This document shows positions 44,045 to 53,015 of a stretch of 64,000 bases of DNA, in pieces. Below the pieces are notes generated by a model, which searched no databases, had not been told where the DNA came from, and was given only the letters and a program-made list of their open reading frames with translations. Location of the stretch: assembly GCF_030341905.1 (NCBI RefSeq), contig NZ_JATAAF010000002.1:62001-126000 (forward strand). Direction: 5' to 3'. Source of the DNA: Porticoccus sp. W117 (lineage in GTDB: Bacteria > Pseudomonadota > Gammaproteobacteria > Pseudomonadales > Porticoccaceae). How positions within the stretch are numbered: position 1 is the first letter of the stretch; each line of letters opens with the position of its first letter. The translations under genes were made by a program, and so were the position numbers.

Positions 44045-45709
44045 ATGTCTGTACAACAAGCGATTGATGCAGCGCGGGAGCGTTTTGAAATTCCCGCCAA
44101 CTTACCGGAACGCATTCCTGCCACCATTGTGGAGGTGCTACGACAAGGTGTTAAAACGGCGCCAAAGGCACCGGCTTTCAGTGCTCTGGGCGGCACGCTC
44201 AGCTATCGCAAGCTGGATAAACTCTCTGATAATTTTGCCAGTTACCTGCAACACCACACAGCGCTTAAGCCCGGTGACCGTTTGGCGATACAACTGCCTA
44301 ACCTGCTGCAATATCCAGTTGTGGTGTTTGGTGCCCTCAAAGCGGGAATGGTGTTGGTCAATACCAACCCCCTCTACACGCCCAGAGAGCTGGAAAAGCA
44401 ACTGATGGATTCCGGTGCCCGTGCGCTGGTAGTGCTGGACAGTCTGCTACACAACTCTCTGGAAGCATTGCCCAAAACCGACGTGGGCTTGATTATTTCC
44501 ACCTCTGCAGTGGATATGCTGCCGCCTGCCAAGGGCGTTTTGATGGGGGCTGCCATCAAATTACTGGGTAAAGGGCGCAAAGTGGCGCGCCAAGACAACG
44601 AGGTTGCTCTGCTGAAAGCACTGGCTCAAGGAGGCAAGCAAGCCCGTACAAAAGTGGATATTCAGCCGGAAACCCTGGCACTGCTGCAATACACTGGTGG
44701 CACCACGGGTGTGGCCAAGGGGGCGGAGCTAACCCACCGCAATATGATGGCCAATACCATCCAGATTCTGGGCATCCTCAAAGGCGGCGGCCTGAAAGTG
44801 GGTAAAGAGATAATTATTGCGCCGCTGCCGCTGTATCATATCTTCGCGTTTATGGGCAGTATGGTGCTGATGCTCTACCTTCGTGGCCATGTGCATCTGA
44901 TACCCGACCCGCGCAATTTGCCCTCTATGATCAAAGTGCTGCGCAACAGCCGCTTCAGCATTTTCTTTGGTTTGAATACCTTGTTTGCCGGATTGATGCG
45001 CCACAAGGATTTTCCAAAAGTGGATTGCTCCGCCCTGAAATTAACCATTTCCGGTGGCATGGCACTGACCGATGTGGTTGCCGAGCAGTGGCAGCAAATG
45101 ACCGGCTGCACCATCACTGAAGGCTATGGCCTGACGGAAACCTCGCCGGTGGTGTCGGTAAATATCCCTGGACATGAGGTGCTGGGTACCATCGGTGTCG
45201 CGGTGCCTGGAACCGAAGTGCGCATTGTCAGTGAGGGAATGGATCAGCCGCTCAACGAAGGTGGTGAACTGTGGGTACGCGGGCCGCAGGTGATGCGCGG
45301 CTACTGGAACAGCCCTGAGGAAACTGCTGAGTGCCTCGATGGCGAAGGCTGGTTGCGTACCGGTGATATTGCCAGCGTCGATGACAATGGCCTGCTGCGT
45401 ATCCTCGATCGTATGAAGGATATGATCATTGTCTCCGGTTTTAACGTCTATCCCAATGAAATTGAAAACGTGCTCAACAGCCACCCGGATGTACAGGAAA
45501 GCGCCGCTATCGGTATTCCTGATGATGACAGCGGCGAGGCCATTAAAGTGTTTGCGGTAATTACCGATCCAGAACTCACTGCTGACAAACTCAAAGACTG
45601 GTGCCGGGAGCAACTTACCGGCTACAAAGTGCCTCAGCAATTTGAATTTTGCGAGGACTTGCCCAAGTCCAATGTGGGGAAGGTTTTGAGGGCGAAATTG
45701 CGAACCTGA
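44045..45709 (+). CDS. fadD: Long-chain fatty-acid-CoA ligase
   Basis: A 554-residue AMP-forming acyl-CoA synthetase. ATP-binding motif LQYTGGTTGVAKGAEL, GYGLTETSP, and the C-terminal hinge GWLRTGDIASVD plus DRMKDMIIVSGFNVYP (FACS signature) are all visible. I prefer the internal ATG at 44045 (MSVQQAIDAAR); another start 15 codons upstream is possible. No FadR-type operator was identified. It is divergent from fhs. Confidence 0.92.
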   Translation: MSVQQAIDAARERFEIPANLPERIPATIVEVLRQGVKTAPKAPAFSALGGTLSYRKLDKLSDNFASYLQHHTALKPGDRLAIQLPNLLQYPVVVFGALKAGMVLVNTNPLYTPRELEKQLMDSGARALVVLDSLLHNSLEALPKTDVGLIISTSAVDMLPPAKGVLMGAAIKLLGKGRKVARQDNEVALLKALAQGGKQARTKVDIQPETLALLQYTGGTTGVAKGAELTHRNMMANTIQILGILKGGGLKVGKEIIIAPLPLYHIFAFMGSMVLMLYLRGHVHLIPDPRNLPSMIKVLRNSRFSIFFGLNTLFAGLMRHKDFPKVDCSALKLTISGGMALTDVVAEQWQQMTGCTITEGYGLTETSPVVSVNIPGHEVLGTIGVAVPGTEVRIVSEGMDQPLNEGGELWVRGPQVMRGYWNSPEETAECLDGEGWLRTGDIASVDDNGLLRILDRMKDMIIVSGFNVYPNEIENVLNSHPDVQESAAIGIPDDDSGEAIKVFAVITDPELTADKLKDWCREQLTGYKVPQQFEFCEDLPKSNVGKVLRAKLRT

Positions 45710-45721
45710 AAGTGCGTGCCA

Positions 45722-45831
45722 GGCGTAGATCGGGTGGCGCCATCTGTGACTCGCTGTAAATACTTCCATGTACGCTCGTCGCCAGCATGCCTGCTGGCGG
45801 CGGTCACTGATGGCACCGCCCGATCTGCGCC
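45722..45831. repeat. Palindromic repeat (CTTCCATGTACGCTCG family), copy 2
   Basis: The arms GGCGTAGATCGGGTGGCG and CGCCCGATCTGCGCC face each other, enclosing TACTTCCATGTACGCTCG and the hairpin CGCCAGCATGCCTGCTGGCG. Related to 34354-34458. Confidence 0.8.
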
Positions 45832-45851
45832 CCTTGATCTCTGCTAATTAA

Positions 45852-45898
45852 TTGACAATAAAGCCATTCGAGCTATTATGGCCTTATTAAAATAAGGC
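45852..45898 (+). promoter_or_regulatory. Promoter and operator of the Phd/ParE operon
   Basis: TTGACA (45852-45857), 16 bases, TATTAT (45874-45879). Directly downstream is the perfect palindrome GCCTTAT-TAAA-ATAAGGC (45881-45898), placed where an autorepressing antitoxin or toxin-antitoxin complex would bind. Confidence 0.8.
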
Positions 45899-45907
45899 AG
45901 GTGCACT

Positions 45908-46177
45908 ATGCAAACAGTCAATTCTGTAGACGCCAAAAATTCATTTGGCAAGGTCGTAATGAAAGCCCAATCAGAGCCCGTTTGCATCAGCAAAAACGGA
46001 CAGGCAGTGGCTGTGATGATGTCCATGGATGAGTACGAGAGTATCCAGTCACTTCGTGAACAACTTTTGCACCAGAGGCTTGATAAAGCACTTGATGATG
46101 TGCAAGCGGGCCGTGTCCGGGATGGGCTTGAGGTTCATGAAGACATGAGGAAGAAATATTTCAATGGCCAGGTTTGA
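45908..46177 (+). CDS. Phd/YefM family antitoxin
   Basis: An 89-residue antitoxin: the first part NSVDAKNSFGKVVMKAQSEPVCISKNGQAV is the Phd/YefM DNA-binding fold with the typical xxGKxxxA and I-xxNGxxVAVMMSMDEYE motifs; the charged C-terminal tail would wrap the toxin. It represses its own promoter through the palindrome just upstream, by analogy with the family. The toxin gene overlaps its last 14 bases. Confidence 0.9.
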   Translation: MQTVNSVDAKNSFGKVVMKAQSEPVCISKNGQAVAVMMSMDEYESIQSLREQLLHQRLDKALDDVQAGRVRDGLEVHEDMRKKYFNGQV

Positions 46178-46481
46178 GTATGCTCAATCGGCCATTGATG
46201 ATCTCGATATGATTTTGGGCTACACCGCAGGGGAGTGGGGTGTGGCAAAAGCTGAAAAATATCTGAACGGACTAGAAAAACAGGCGCAACTGCTTGCTGA
46301 AATGCCGACACTCGGCAAAATTTATCCTCCCTACAAAGAACAAAAATTAAGAGTTTTCCCGTTTGAAAAGCACCTGATCTATTATCTGGAAACAGACTAT
46401 GGGGTGACTTTGTTACACCTTACCCACAATCGTATGGATCAACTCCGCCATCTTTCCAATATTGGCAACGATAACCTGTAG
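46164..46481 (+). CDS. RelE/ParE family toxin
   Basis: A 105-residue toxin of the RelE/ParE superfamily: FEYAQSAIDDLDMILGYTAGEWG at the N-terminus, EMPTLGKIYPPYKEQKLRVFPFEKHLIYYLE in the middle and HLTHNRMDQ near the end match ParE-type rather than ribosome-cleaving RelE proteins. ParE toxins inhibit DNA gyrase. Its TAG stop is the first TAG of a palindromic repeat (GTAGGGCGGATTAGC), so the C-terminus was probably reset by repeat insertion. Confidence 0.88.
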   Translation: MARFEYAQSAIDDLDMILGYTAGEWGVAKAEKYLNGLEKQAQLLAEMPTLGKIYPPYKEQKLRVFPFEKHLIYYLETDYGVTLLHLTHNRMDQLRHLSNIGNDNL

Positions 46482-46573
46482 GGCGGATTAGCCGCAGGCG
46501 TAAGCCGCCAATCGAATCCATAGAATACCGCAATTACTGGTGAATTACGCCTGCGGCTAATCCACCCTACGGG
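46476..46573. repeat. Palindromic repeat (GTAGGGCGGATTAGC family), copy 2
   Basis: CTGTAGGGCGGATTAGCCGC at the left and GCGGCTAATCCACCCTAC at the right, with inner GGCGTAA/TTACGCC arms. It provides the parE stop codon. Confidence 0.88.
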
Positions 46574-46621
46574 CTTGCCATTTCATGCTAAAGTCCCCGG
46601 CTTTTACCAGCCCCGCAAGTC

Positions 46622-49600
46622 ATGCCTGAAAACACCATCAATAAACTTTACCAGCAGCTCGATCTCTGCCTGTCATCTGATCGCGGTCGCCTGTTAGCTG
46701 GTTTGGGACGGGTGCGGCAACGACTAAAGCGCAAGCAACCGGTGGAAAAAGAATTACAGCGCTTGCTGGAGCTGGTGGAAAAGTCTCAACAACAGGTAGC
46801 GGCAAGAACAGCAGCGTTACCTGCCATTGAATATCCCGATCTGCCGGTATCCGCCCGGCGGGAAGAAATAGCCAACGCCATTCGTGAGCATCAAGTGGTT
46901 ATTATTGCCGGTGAAACCGGTTCCGGTAAAACCACCCAGCTGCCGAAAATTTGCCTGCAAGTGGGCTGTGGCACACGCGGGCTGATCGGCCACACCCAGC
47001 CCCGTCGCATTGCTGCCCGAACGGTGGCCAGCCGTATTGCCGAAGAGCTGAAAACGTCCCTGGGCGACAAAGTCGGCTATCAGGTGCGCTTTAATGATCA
47101 AAGCGGCGACAGCACTTTTATCAAGCTGATGACTGATGGCATTCTGCTGGCTGAGATTCAGAACGATCGTTTTCTCAACCGCTACGACACCATCATTATC
47201 GACGAGGCTCACGAACGCAGCCTCAACATTGATTTTCTGCTGGGCTACCTGAAGCAAATACTGCCCAAACGCCCGGATCTGAAAATTATCATCACCTCCG
47301 CCACCATCGATGTGGAGCGTTTCTCTCGCCATTTTGATGGTGCTCCGATTATCGAGGTATCTGGCCGCACTTACCCGGTAGACGTTCTCTATCGCCCGCC
47401 ACAGGAAGGCGATGAAGAACTGGGAGAACAGGTAACAACCGCACTGCAGGAATTGCTGTCATTGCCTCAGCGGGGCGATGTGTTGGTATTCCTCAGCGGC
47501 GAGCGGGATATTCGCGAACTGGCACTGACGCTGCGCCGGGCGGTCACGCAACGGCTGTTGCCGCAACTGGAGGTATTGCCACTTTACGCGCGCCTCAGCC
47601 TGGCGGAGCAAAACCGCGTCTTTCAGGCGGGTAATCGTCGGGGCATACGGGTTGTACTGGCCACCAATGTCGCCGAAACCTCCGTTACCGTACCGGGTAT
47701 TCGTTATGTGATTGACCCCGGCACCGCACGCATCAGCCGTTACAGCTACCGTACCAAGGTGCAGCGGCTACCGGTGGAACCGGTATCACAGGCCAGTGCC
47801 AACCAGCGCAAGGGACGCTGCGGGCGTTTGAGTGACGGGGTTTGTGTTCGCCTCTACGACGAGGAAGATTTTCAAAGTCGGGCGGAGTTTACCGACCCGG
47901 AGATTGTGCGCACTAATTTGGCGGCGGTGATACTGCAGATGTTGCATCTGCGCATTGGCGATATTCGCAACTTCGATTTTGTCGACGCGCCAGATCAACG
48001 CTTGATTAACGATGGTTTCAATTTGCTGAAAGAACTGGGCGCCATCAATGACAAAGAACAGTTAACGGCCATTGGCAAACAGCTGTGTCGCCTGCCGGTT
48101 GATCCGCGCATGGGGCGCATGCTGCTGGCAGCAACTGAGGGCAGTTGTTTGCGGGAATTGCTCATCATTACCGCTGGTTTGAGTTTGCAAGACCCGCGCG
48201 AGCGCCCCGCCGACAAGCAACAGCAAGCGGATCAGGCTCACGCCCGTTGGCGTGACAAGGGTTCCGACTTTGTCAGCTTGCTAAACCTGTGGGACCACAT
48301 GGAGCAGCAACGCCAGGATTTGTCGGGCAACCAGTTCAGTAAATACTGCAAAGCCAATTTTGTTTCCTACTTGCGCATGCGTGAATGGCGCGATTTGCAC
48401 CACCAACTTCACCAGGTGGTGCGGGAATTAAAGCTGCCCCACAGCAGCGCTCGCTTGCCTGATGGTGCAAACGACGAGCCGCTGGCTGCGCAGAATTACA
48501 ATCAGGATGCCATTCACCGTGCTTTGCTAACCGGCCTGTTGGGGCAGGTGGCGCGCTTGCATGAAGGCCGCGAATACCTGGGCACCCGCAACCGCAAATT
48601 TATGATTTTCCCCGGCTCGGGCGTCTACAAAAAGAAGCCCAAGTGGCTGATGTGTGCCGAGCTGTTGGAAACCAGCAAACTCTACGCCCATACGGTGGCG
48701 GCCATCGACAGCCAGTGGCTGCCGCAGCTGGCCGCTCACCTGGTGAACAAAAGTTACTCAGAGCCTCATTACGACAGCCGTCGTGGCGAGGTGATGGCGT
48801 TTGAAAAACAGACCCTCTATGGCCTCACCATCGTGGAGCGCAAACGCTGTCGCTACGGCAATATCGACCCTGTGGTGTCCCGTCAGGTATTTATTCAGGG
48901 GTGCCTGGTGGAAGGGGGCTACGCTAAAAACCGCCGTGGCAAAGGCACTTTTCTGGCTCATAACCAGCAACTGTTGGAAGAGCTGGAACAGCTTGAAGCC
49001 CGCACCCGGCGGCGGGATATCGTCGCCGAGGAGCGGGTGATATTCGACTTCTTTGATCAGCGTGTGCCCGCAGACATCACCAATCTGGTGGCCTTTGAAC
49101 AGTGGCGCAAACAGGCGGAGCAGAAACAACCAAAGCTGTTGTGCATGGAGCGCGAATTGCTGATGCAGCGGGCCGTCAGCGATACTTCCCAGGCACAGTT
49201 TCCCAATGGCATTGAATGGCAGGGCATTGCCTACAGACTGCATTACCACTTTGAACCGGGCCACCCGCAAGATGGTGTGACCGCCGATATTCCTCTGGCG
49301 GTGCTGCACCAGGCTCCCAAATACCGTTTTGAGTGGATGGTACCGGGGATTCTGCGGGACAAATGCATCGCCCTGGTCAAATCCCTGCCCAAGCCTCTAC
49401 GTCGCCAGTTTGTCCCGGTGCCAGACGCAGTGGACAAAGCCCTGCGGGATATGAAGGCCGACAATCGTCCACTAACAGACGCATTGGCGGAACAGCTAAA
49501 GCGCCATTACGGGGTTGATCTGGAAGGCGCAGATTGGCAGCCGGAGGCACTGGATGCCTACTATCGCATGAACTTTCGCTTGCTGGACGATGCTGGCCAG

Positions 49601-50569
49601 CAGCTGGCTATGGCGCGAGATATTGAACACCTGCAACGTGACTATCGCAGTGAAGTACAGAGTGCGATTCAGCAAACCGCGTCGCCAGATTTTGAACGCA
49701 CTGAGTTGCGCCGTTGGGATTTTGGTGAGCTTTCGGAAGTGTACGAGCACAGCAGCGGTAACCTCACTGTACGTGCCTGGCCAGCGCTGGTGGACTGTGG
49801 TGATAGCGTGTCGCTGAAATTGCTGGATCACCCGGAAGTGGCTCGTAACCGAACCACAGCCGGGGTTTTGCGTCTGGCTTTGCTGCAACACCCACAAACC
49901 GCCAAATACCTCAACAAGCAGCTGTTCAAAGGGGCGGACCTGAAATTGATGGCTGCGGGGTTGCCCAAACGCCAGGATCTGGCGGTGGATGCCAGCGCTG
50001 CTGCCTATCAGCAGGCGCTGTTTGCCGGCAAGCCCACCCCCCGCAGCGGCGAGCAGTTTGAAACGCTGCTGAGCCAAGGGAGTGGTGATATTGTCGCCAC
50101 GGCTAATGAGCTGGAGGAGATGGTTCTCTCGCTACTGGAACCCCTGGCGTCGATCCGCAAAATGCTCAAAAAAGCCGGTTTGGCGGCGTTTCATGCGGTT
50201 GAGGATATTAACGGACAGCTGGATGAACTGTTTGTCGAAGGTTTTTTGCAACACCAGAGTGGAGAACTACTGCAGCAATACCCTCGCTATATCAAGGCAT
50301 TGCAACAACGACTGGAAAAAATCGCTACCAATGCCGCCAAAGATCGCCAATACACCCTGCAGTTACAGGGCTTGCAACAAAAGCTGGATGAGTTGCCTTC
50401 ACAACAGCTGGAATGGAGTCAGGAACAGCAGGGGGAAGTGGCTCACTACCGCTATATGCTGCAGGAATACCGGGTTTCGTTGTTTGCCCAGCAGTTGCGC
50501 ACGGCGCTTCCGGTGTCGGATAAACGCCTCTCTGCCCAGTGGAAACAGGTGAAGGCGGCGTTTTCCTGA
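46622..50569 (+). CDS. hrpA: ATP-dependent RNA helicase HrpA
   Basis: A 1315-residue DEAH-box helicase. Walker A is in [13 protein letters not shown], the DEAH box in [14 protein letters not shown], and motif III is TSATID. The helicase-associated HA2 and OB-fold domains and a large DUF3418 C-terminal region follow, as in Escherichia coli HrpA (about 1300 residues). Known roles are in rescuing stalled ribosomes and fimbrial mRNA processing. It stands alone, starting right after a repeat and before the hvf genes. Confidence 0.95.
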   Translation: MPENTINKLYQQLDLCLSSDRGRLLAGLGRVRQRLKRKQPVEKELQRLLELVEKSQQQVAARTAALPAIEYPDLPVSARREEIANAIREHQVVIIAGETGSGKTTQLPKICLQVGCGTRGLIGHTQPRRIAARTVASRIAEELKTSLGDKVGYQVRFNDQSGDSTFIKLMTDGILLAEIQNDRFLNRYDTIIIDEAHERSLNIDFLLGYLKQILPKRPDLKIIITSATIDVERFSRHFDGAPIIEVSGRTYPVDVLYRPPQEGDEELGEQVTTALQELLSLPQRGDVLVFLSGERDIRELALTLRRAVTQRLLPQLEVLPLYARLSLAEQNRVFQAGNRRGIRVVLATNVAETSVTVPGIRYVIDPGTARISRYSYRTKVQRLPVEPVSQASANQRKGRCGRLSDGVCVRLYDEEDFQSRAEFTDPEIVRTNLAAVILQMLHLRIGDIRNFDFVDAPDQRLINDGFNLLKELGAINDKEQLTAIGKQLCRLPVDPRMGRMLLAATEGSCLRELLIITAGLSLQDPRERPADKQQQADQAHARWRDKGSDFVSLLNLWDHMEQQRQDLSGNQFSKYCKANFVSYLRMREWRDLHHQLHQVVRELKLPHSSARLPDGANDEPLAAQNYNQDAIHRALLTGLLGQVARLHEGREYLGTRNRKFMIFPGSGVYKKKPKWLMCAELLETSKLYAHTVAAIDSQWLPQLAAHLVNKSYSEPHYDSRRGEVMAFEKQTLYGLTIVERKRCRYGNIDPVVSRQVFIQGCLVEGGYAKNRRGKGTFLAHNQQLLEELEQLEARTRRRDIVAEERVIFDFFDQRVPADITNLVAFEQWRKQAEQKQPKLLCMERELLMQRAVSDTSQAQFPNGIEWQGIAYRLHYHFEPGHPQDGVTADIPLAVLHQAPKYRFEWMVPGILRDKCIALVKSLPKPLRRQFVPVPDAVDKALRDMKADNRPLTDALAEQLKRHYGVDLEGADWQPEALDAYYRMNFRLLDDAGQQLAMARDIEHLQRDYRSEVQSAIQQTASPDFERTELRRWDFGELSEVYEHSSGNLTVRAWPALVDCGDSVSLKLLDHPEVARNRTTAGVLRLALLQHPQTAKYLNKQLFKGADLKLMAAGLPKRQDLAVDASAAAYQQALFAGKPTPRSGEQFETLLSQGSGDIVATANELEEMVLSLLEPLASIRKMLKKAGLAAFHAVEDINGQLDELFVEGFLQHQSGELLQQYPRYIKALQQRLEKIATNAAKDRQYTLQLQGLQQKLDELPSQQLEWSQEQQGEVAHYRYMLQEYRVSLFAQQLRTALPVSDKRLSAQWKQVKAAFS

Positions 50570-50620
50570 CAGTGAGTTTTTGACCTAATCGTAAAGAATT
50601 TGAAATATTGGAGAAATAGT

Positions 50621-50648
50621 GGAAACTTAACCCTGACCCTCAGGGTCA
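50621..50648 (+). promoter_or_regulatory. Candidate regulatory palindrome upstream of hvfA
   Basis: A perfect palindrome TGACCCT-C-AGGGTCA lies at 50634-50648, preceded by GGAAACTT (50621-50628), which resembles the -35 element of ECF sigma-factor promoters, with GTCATA at the end of the palindrome in -10 position. Identity of the regulator is unknown; a metal-responsive factor would make sense. Confidence 0.4.
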
Positions 50649-50721
50649 TAAAGCCCAGCAATGCCGGAGTTGGCTTTGCTGCATAACTATATCTTGAGAA
50701 AACGATTAGGAGAGATCCATC

Positions 50722-51096
50722 ATGGCTAAGCAAACTACTAAACCTCTGGCAGCTGCAGTTGGCGCTGCGTTCCTGGCTTCTGTTGCTCTTGCTCCCGCAG
50801 CAATGGCTGAAAACCCCTTCCAGGCCAGTGAATTAAGCTCTGGCTACAACACCCTGAGTTCCAAGCTGGCCGAAGGTGGCTGCGGCGAAGGTAAATGCGG
50901 CGAAGGCAAGTGTGGCGAAGGTGAGAAGGGTGAAGAAGGCAAATGCGGCGAAGGGAAGTGCGGCGAAGGCAAATGTGGCGGTGAGAAAGGCGAAGAAGGC
51001 AAGTGTGGTGAAGGCAAATGCGGCGAAGGGAAGTGCGGCGGTGACAAAGGTGAAGAAGGCAAGTGCGGTGAAGGCAAATGCGGCGGTGATAAGTAA
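50722..51096 (+). CDS. hvfA: HvfA-type precursor peptide with ten EGKCG motifs
   Basis: A 124-residue protein: signal peptide (cleavage after PAAMA, residue 29), a short leader ENPFQASELSSGY and a repetitive tail with ten EGKCG motifs plus one EGGCG, eleven cysteines in all, separated by GEKGE and GDKGE linkers. In Haemophilus the HvfA cysteines in EGKCG are converted by HvfB/HvfC to oxazolone-thioamide pairs that bind copper. Such peptides are also called bufferins. The tail is low-complexity but the repeat units are not identical at DNA level. Exported through Sec, presumably to the periplasm. Confidence 0.9.
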   Translation: MAKQTTKPLAAAVGAAFLASVALAPAAMAENPFQASELSSGYNTLSSKLAEGGCGEGKCGEGKCGEGEKGEEGKCGEGKCGEGKCGGEKGEEGKCGEGKCGEGKCGGDKGEEGKCGEGKCGGDK

Positions 51097-51128
51097 TCAC
51101 GCCGTTTTTTTTGTGATAGGCACTGAAT

Positions 51129-51974
51129 ATGGCTGTTAAGTCATACCCCGTTGAGGGGGCCGGATTGGGGCTGCGACGTTGTCAATTAGACAACTTCCAG
51201 TCCCTTTCTACTGATGACGTCCATTTTATGGAGGTCGCCCCTGAAAACTGGATCAATGTGGGTGGTCGCCATGGCCGCAAATTTCGCCAGTACACGGAGC
51301 GCTTTCCCTTCGTGTGTCATGGCCTTTCCCTGTCTATCGGCTCACCGGCACCACTGGACTTTGGCTTTCTGGCGGACGTCAAAACCTTTATGGCTGAGCA
51401 CGGCATCAAGGCATATACCGAACACCTCACCTACTGCAGCGACAACGGTCATCTCTACGATTTGTTGCCGATTCCCTTTACGGATGAGGCGGTAAAATAC
51501 GTGGCTGGGCGTATTCGCCAGGTACAGGATTTTCTCGGTCAGCGTATCGCCATGGAGAACGCTTCCTACTACGCCGCGCCGCAGCAGGAAATGCCTGAAA
51601 TCGACTTTATCAACGCGGTGTTGGCAGAGGCGGATTGCGACTTGCTGCTGGACGTTAACAATATCTACGTCAATAGCATCAACCACCGTTACGACCCGGA
51701 GGAATTCCTGGCGGCCTTGCCGGGAGAGCGTGTCAGCTACGTGCATATCGCCGGTCATTACAACGAGGCGGAAGACTTGCGGGTAGATACCCACGGCGCC
51801 GATGTGATTGACCCGGTATGGGGATTGCTGGATCGCGCCTATGAGCTGTTCGGCGTTATGCCTACGCTGCTTGAGAGGGATTTCAATATTCCACAGGTGG
51901 CGGAGTTGCTGACCGAGGTAAATCACATCAAGGCCATCCAGCAACAACACGCCGCTCAGCTGGTTACTGCCTGA
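51129..51974 (+). CDS. hvfB: HvfB-type multinuclear iron oxidase (DUF692)
   Basis: A 281-residue DUF692/MNIO-family TIM-barrel enzyme with conserved metal ligands visible in HGLSLSIGSP, EHLTYCS, ENASYY, LLLDVNNIYVNS and YVHIAGHY...DTHGADV. These enzymes use two or three iron atoms and oxygen to modify cysteine residues of precursor peptides, here the EGKCG cysteines of HvfA. It begins 32 bases after hvfA and its stop overlaps the start of hvfC by one base (TGATG), so the maturation pair is translationally coupled. Confidence 0.92.
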   Translation: MAVKSYPVEGAGLGLRRCQLDNFQSLSTDDVHFMEVAPENWINVGGRHGRKFRQYTERFPFVCHGLSLSIGSPAPLDFGFLADVKTFMAEHGIKAYTEHLTYCSDNGHLYDLLPIPFTDEAVKYVAGRIRQVQDFLGQRIAMENASYYAAPQQEMPEIDFINAVLAEADCDLLLDVNNIYVNSINHRYDPEEFLAALPGERVSYVHIAGHYNEAEDLRVDTHGADVIDPVWGLLDRAYELFGVMPTLLERDFNIPQVAELLTEVNHIKAIQQQHAAQLVTA

Positions 51975-52756
51975 TGAACCAAGGCTCTTTCAAAACCGGT
52001 GAAGCCTCTTTTCAGGATAGCCAGTTTGCTTTTGCTGCTCACCTCCGCGACCCGGAGCACAATCCGGCGCCAGAGAATATTGAAGACCGGCGCATGGGCA
52101 TCTACCGTGAGCTGATCTACAACAATATCGAGAATTTTATCGCCAGCGGTTTTCCCGTATTGAAAACCCTGTACAGCGAGGCGGATTGGCACAGTATGGT
52201 GCGAGATTTTGTCAGCCGCCACCAGAGCACCACTCCGTATTTTCTGGAGATTTCCCAGGAGTTTCTCCGCTATCTGCAGGAAGAGCACAAAGCGCAGCCC
52301 TGCGATCCACCGTTTTTATTGGAACTGGCCCATTACGAGTGGGTCGAGCTGGCTCTGGATGTGTCGCCGGAATCTCTGCCACCAGAGGAAGAGATCAGCG
52401 ATAGTGACCTGTTGCAGCAGCACCCGCAGGTCTCTCCCTTGGCCTGGCGGCTGTCTTATCAGTACCCGGTCCATCAGTTGGGCCCGGAGAATCAGCCCCA
52501 GGAACCACCAGAGCAGCCCACCTTTTTGGTGGTATATCGCAATCGCAAGGAGCGGGTGCGTTTTATGGAAGCCAATGCGGTGACTGTTCGGTTGCTGCAA
52601 CTGTTGGAAGACGATGCCACTCTCAGTGGCCAGCAGGCTTTGCAGCAGATCGCCCAGGAGCTGAACCACCCGCAGCCAGAGCAGGTGGTCAGCAGTGGCG
52701 CGCAGTTGCTGAGGAAGCTGGCAGATTTGAGTATTATTTGCGGTTCCTCGCAGTGA
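51974..52756 (+). CDS. hvfC: HvfC-type maturation partner (DUF2063)
   Basis: A 260-residue protein with the DUF2063 putative DNA-binding-like N-terminal domain (FAAHLRDPEHNPAP...GIYRELIYNNIENFIASGFPVL, WHSMVRDFVSRHQSTTPYF) and a C-terminal winged-helix-like part. It is thought to bind the leader peptide and deliver it to the HvfB enzyme. In other genomes a DoxX-like gene (hvfD) often follows; none is here, and a terminator comes 118 bases later. Confidence 0.88.
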   Translation: MNQGSFKTGEASFQDSQFAFAAHLRDPEHNPAPENIEDRRMGIYRELIYNNIENFIASGFPVLKTLYSEADWHSMVRDFVSRHQSTTPYFLEISQEFLRYLQEEHKAQPCDPPFLLELAHYEWVELALDVSPESLPPEEEISDSDLLQQHPQVSPLAWRLSYQYPVHQLGPENQPQEPPEQPTFLVVYRNRKERVRFMEANAVTVRLLQLLEDDATLSGQQALQQIAQELNHPQPEQVVSSGAQLLRKLADLSIICGSSQ

Positions 52757-52874
52757 CGAGTGAATTTGAGAACGTCTCCACACTCTTACGCCGCTTCTCC
52801 ATTTTCTGTCCACTTTCTCTGTCGCCAGATATGCTGAAATAACTATGCAAACTTCTTGATCCCTCTTCTTTTGC

Positions 52875-52909
52875 GGCTATTACCTTTGTAAGGTAATAGC
52901 CATTTTCTT
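52875..52909 (+). terminator. Terminator after hvfABC
   Basis: A perfect 12-base stem, GGCTATTACCTT/AAGGTAATAGCC with loop TGT, followed by ATTTTCTTG. Confidence 0.85.
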
Positions 52910-52941
52910 GTCATATACCTGTCACAAATCCTCATCAGAAT
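52908..52941 (+). promoter_or_regulatory. Pho box and -10 region of the porin gene
   Basis: TTGTCAT-ATAC-CTGTCAC (52908-52925) matches the PhoB-box consensus CTGTCAT-N4-CTGTCAT at nearly every position. CAGAAT (52936-52941) lies 10 bases downstream, the distance expected for a PhoB-activated -10. Confidence 0.8.
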
Positions 52942-53015
52942 ACGCCCCGATCCGAAACCTAACCTGTGGATCCTTTGATCATTAATCGGTCGTCCAAAAA
53001 TAGGGGACATATCTG

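Noticed and set aside
50844-51100. Long open frames on the other strand and in other frames through the hvfA tail
   Set aside because: They arise from the repetitive GGC-GAA-GGC-AAR-TGC codon pattern; the signal peptide and EGKCG motif support only the plus-strand frame starting at 50722.
52757-53015. A DoxX-like hvfD gene after hvfC
   Set aside because: The interval is short, holds a terminator and a Pho box, and has no long frame.
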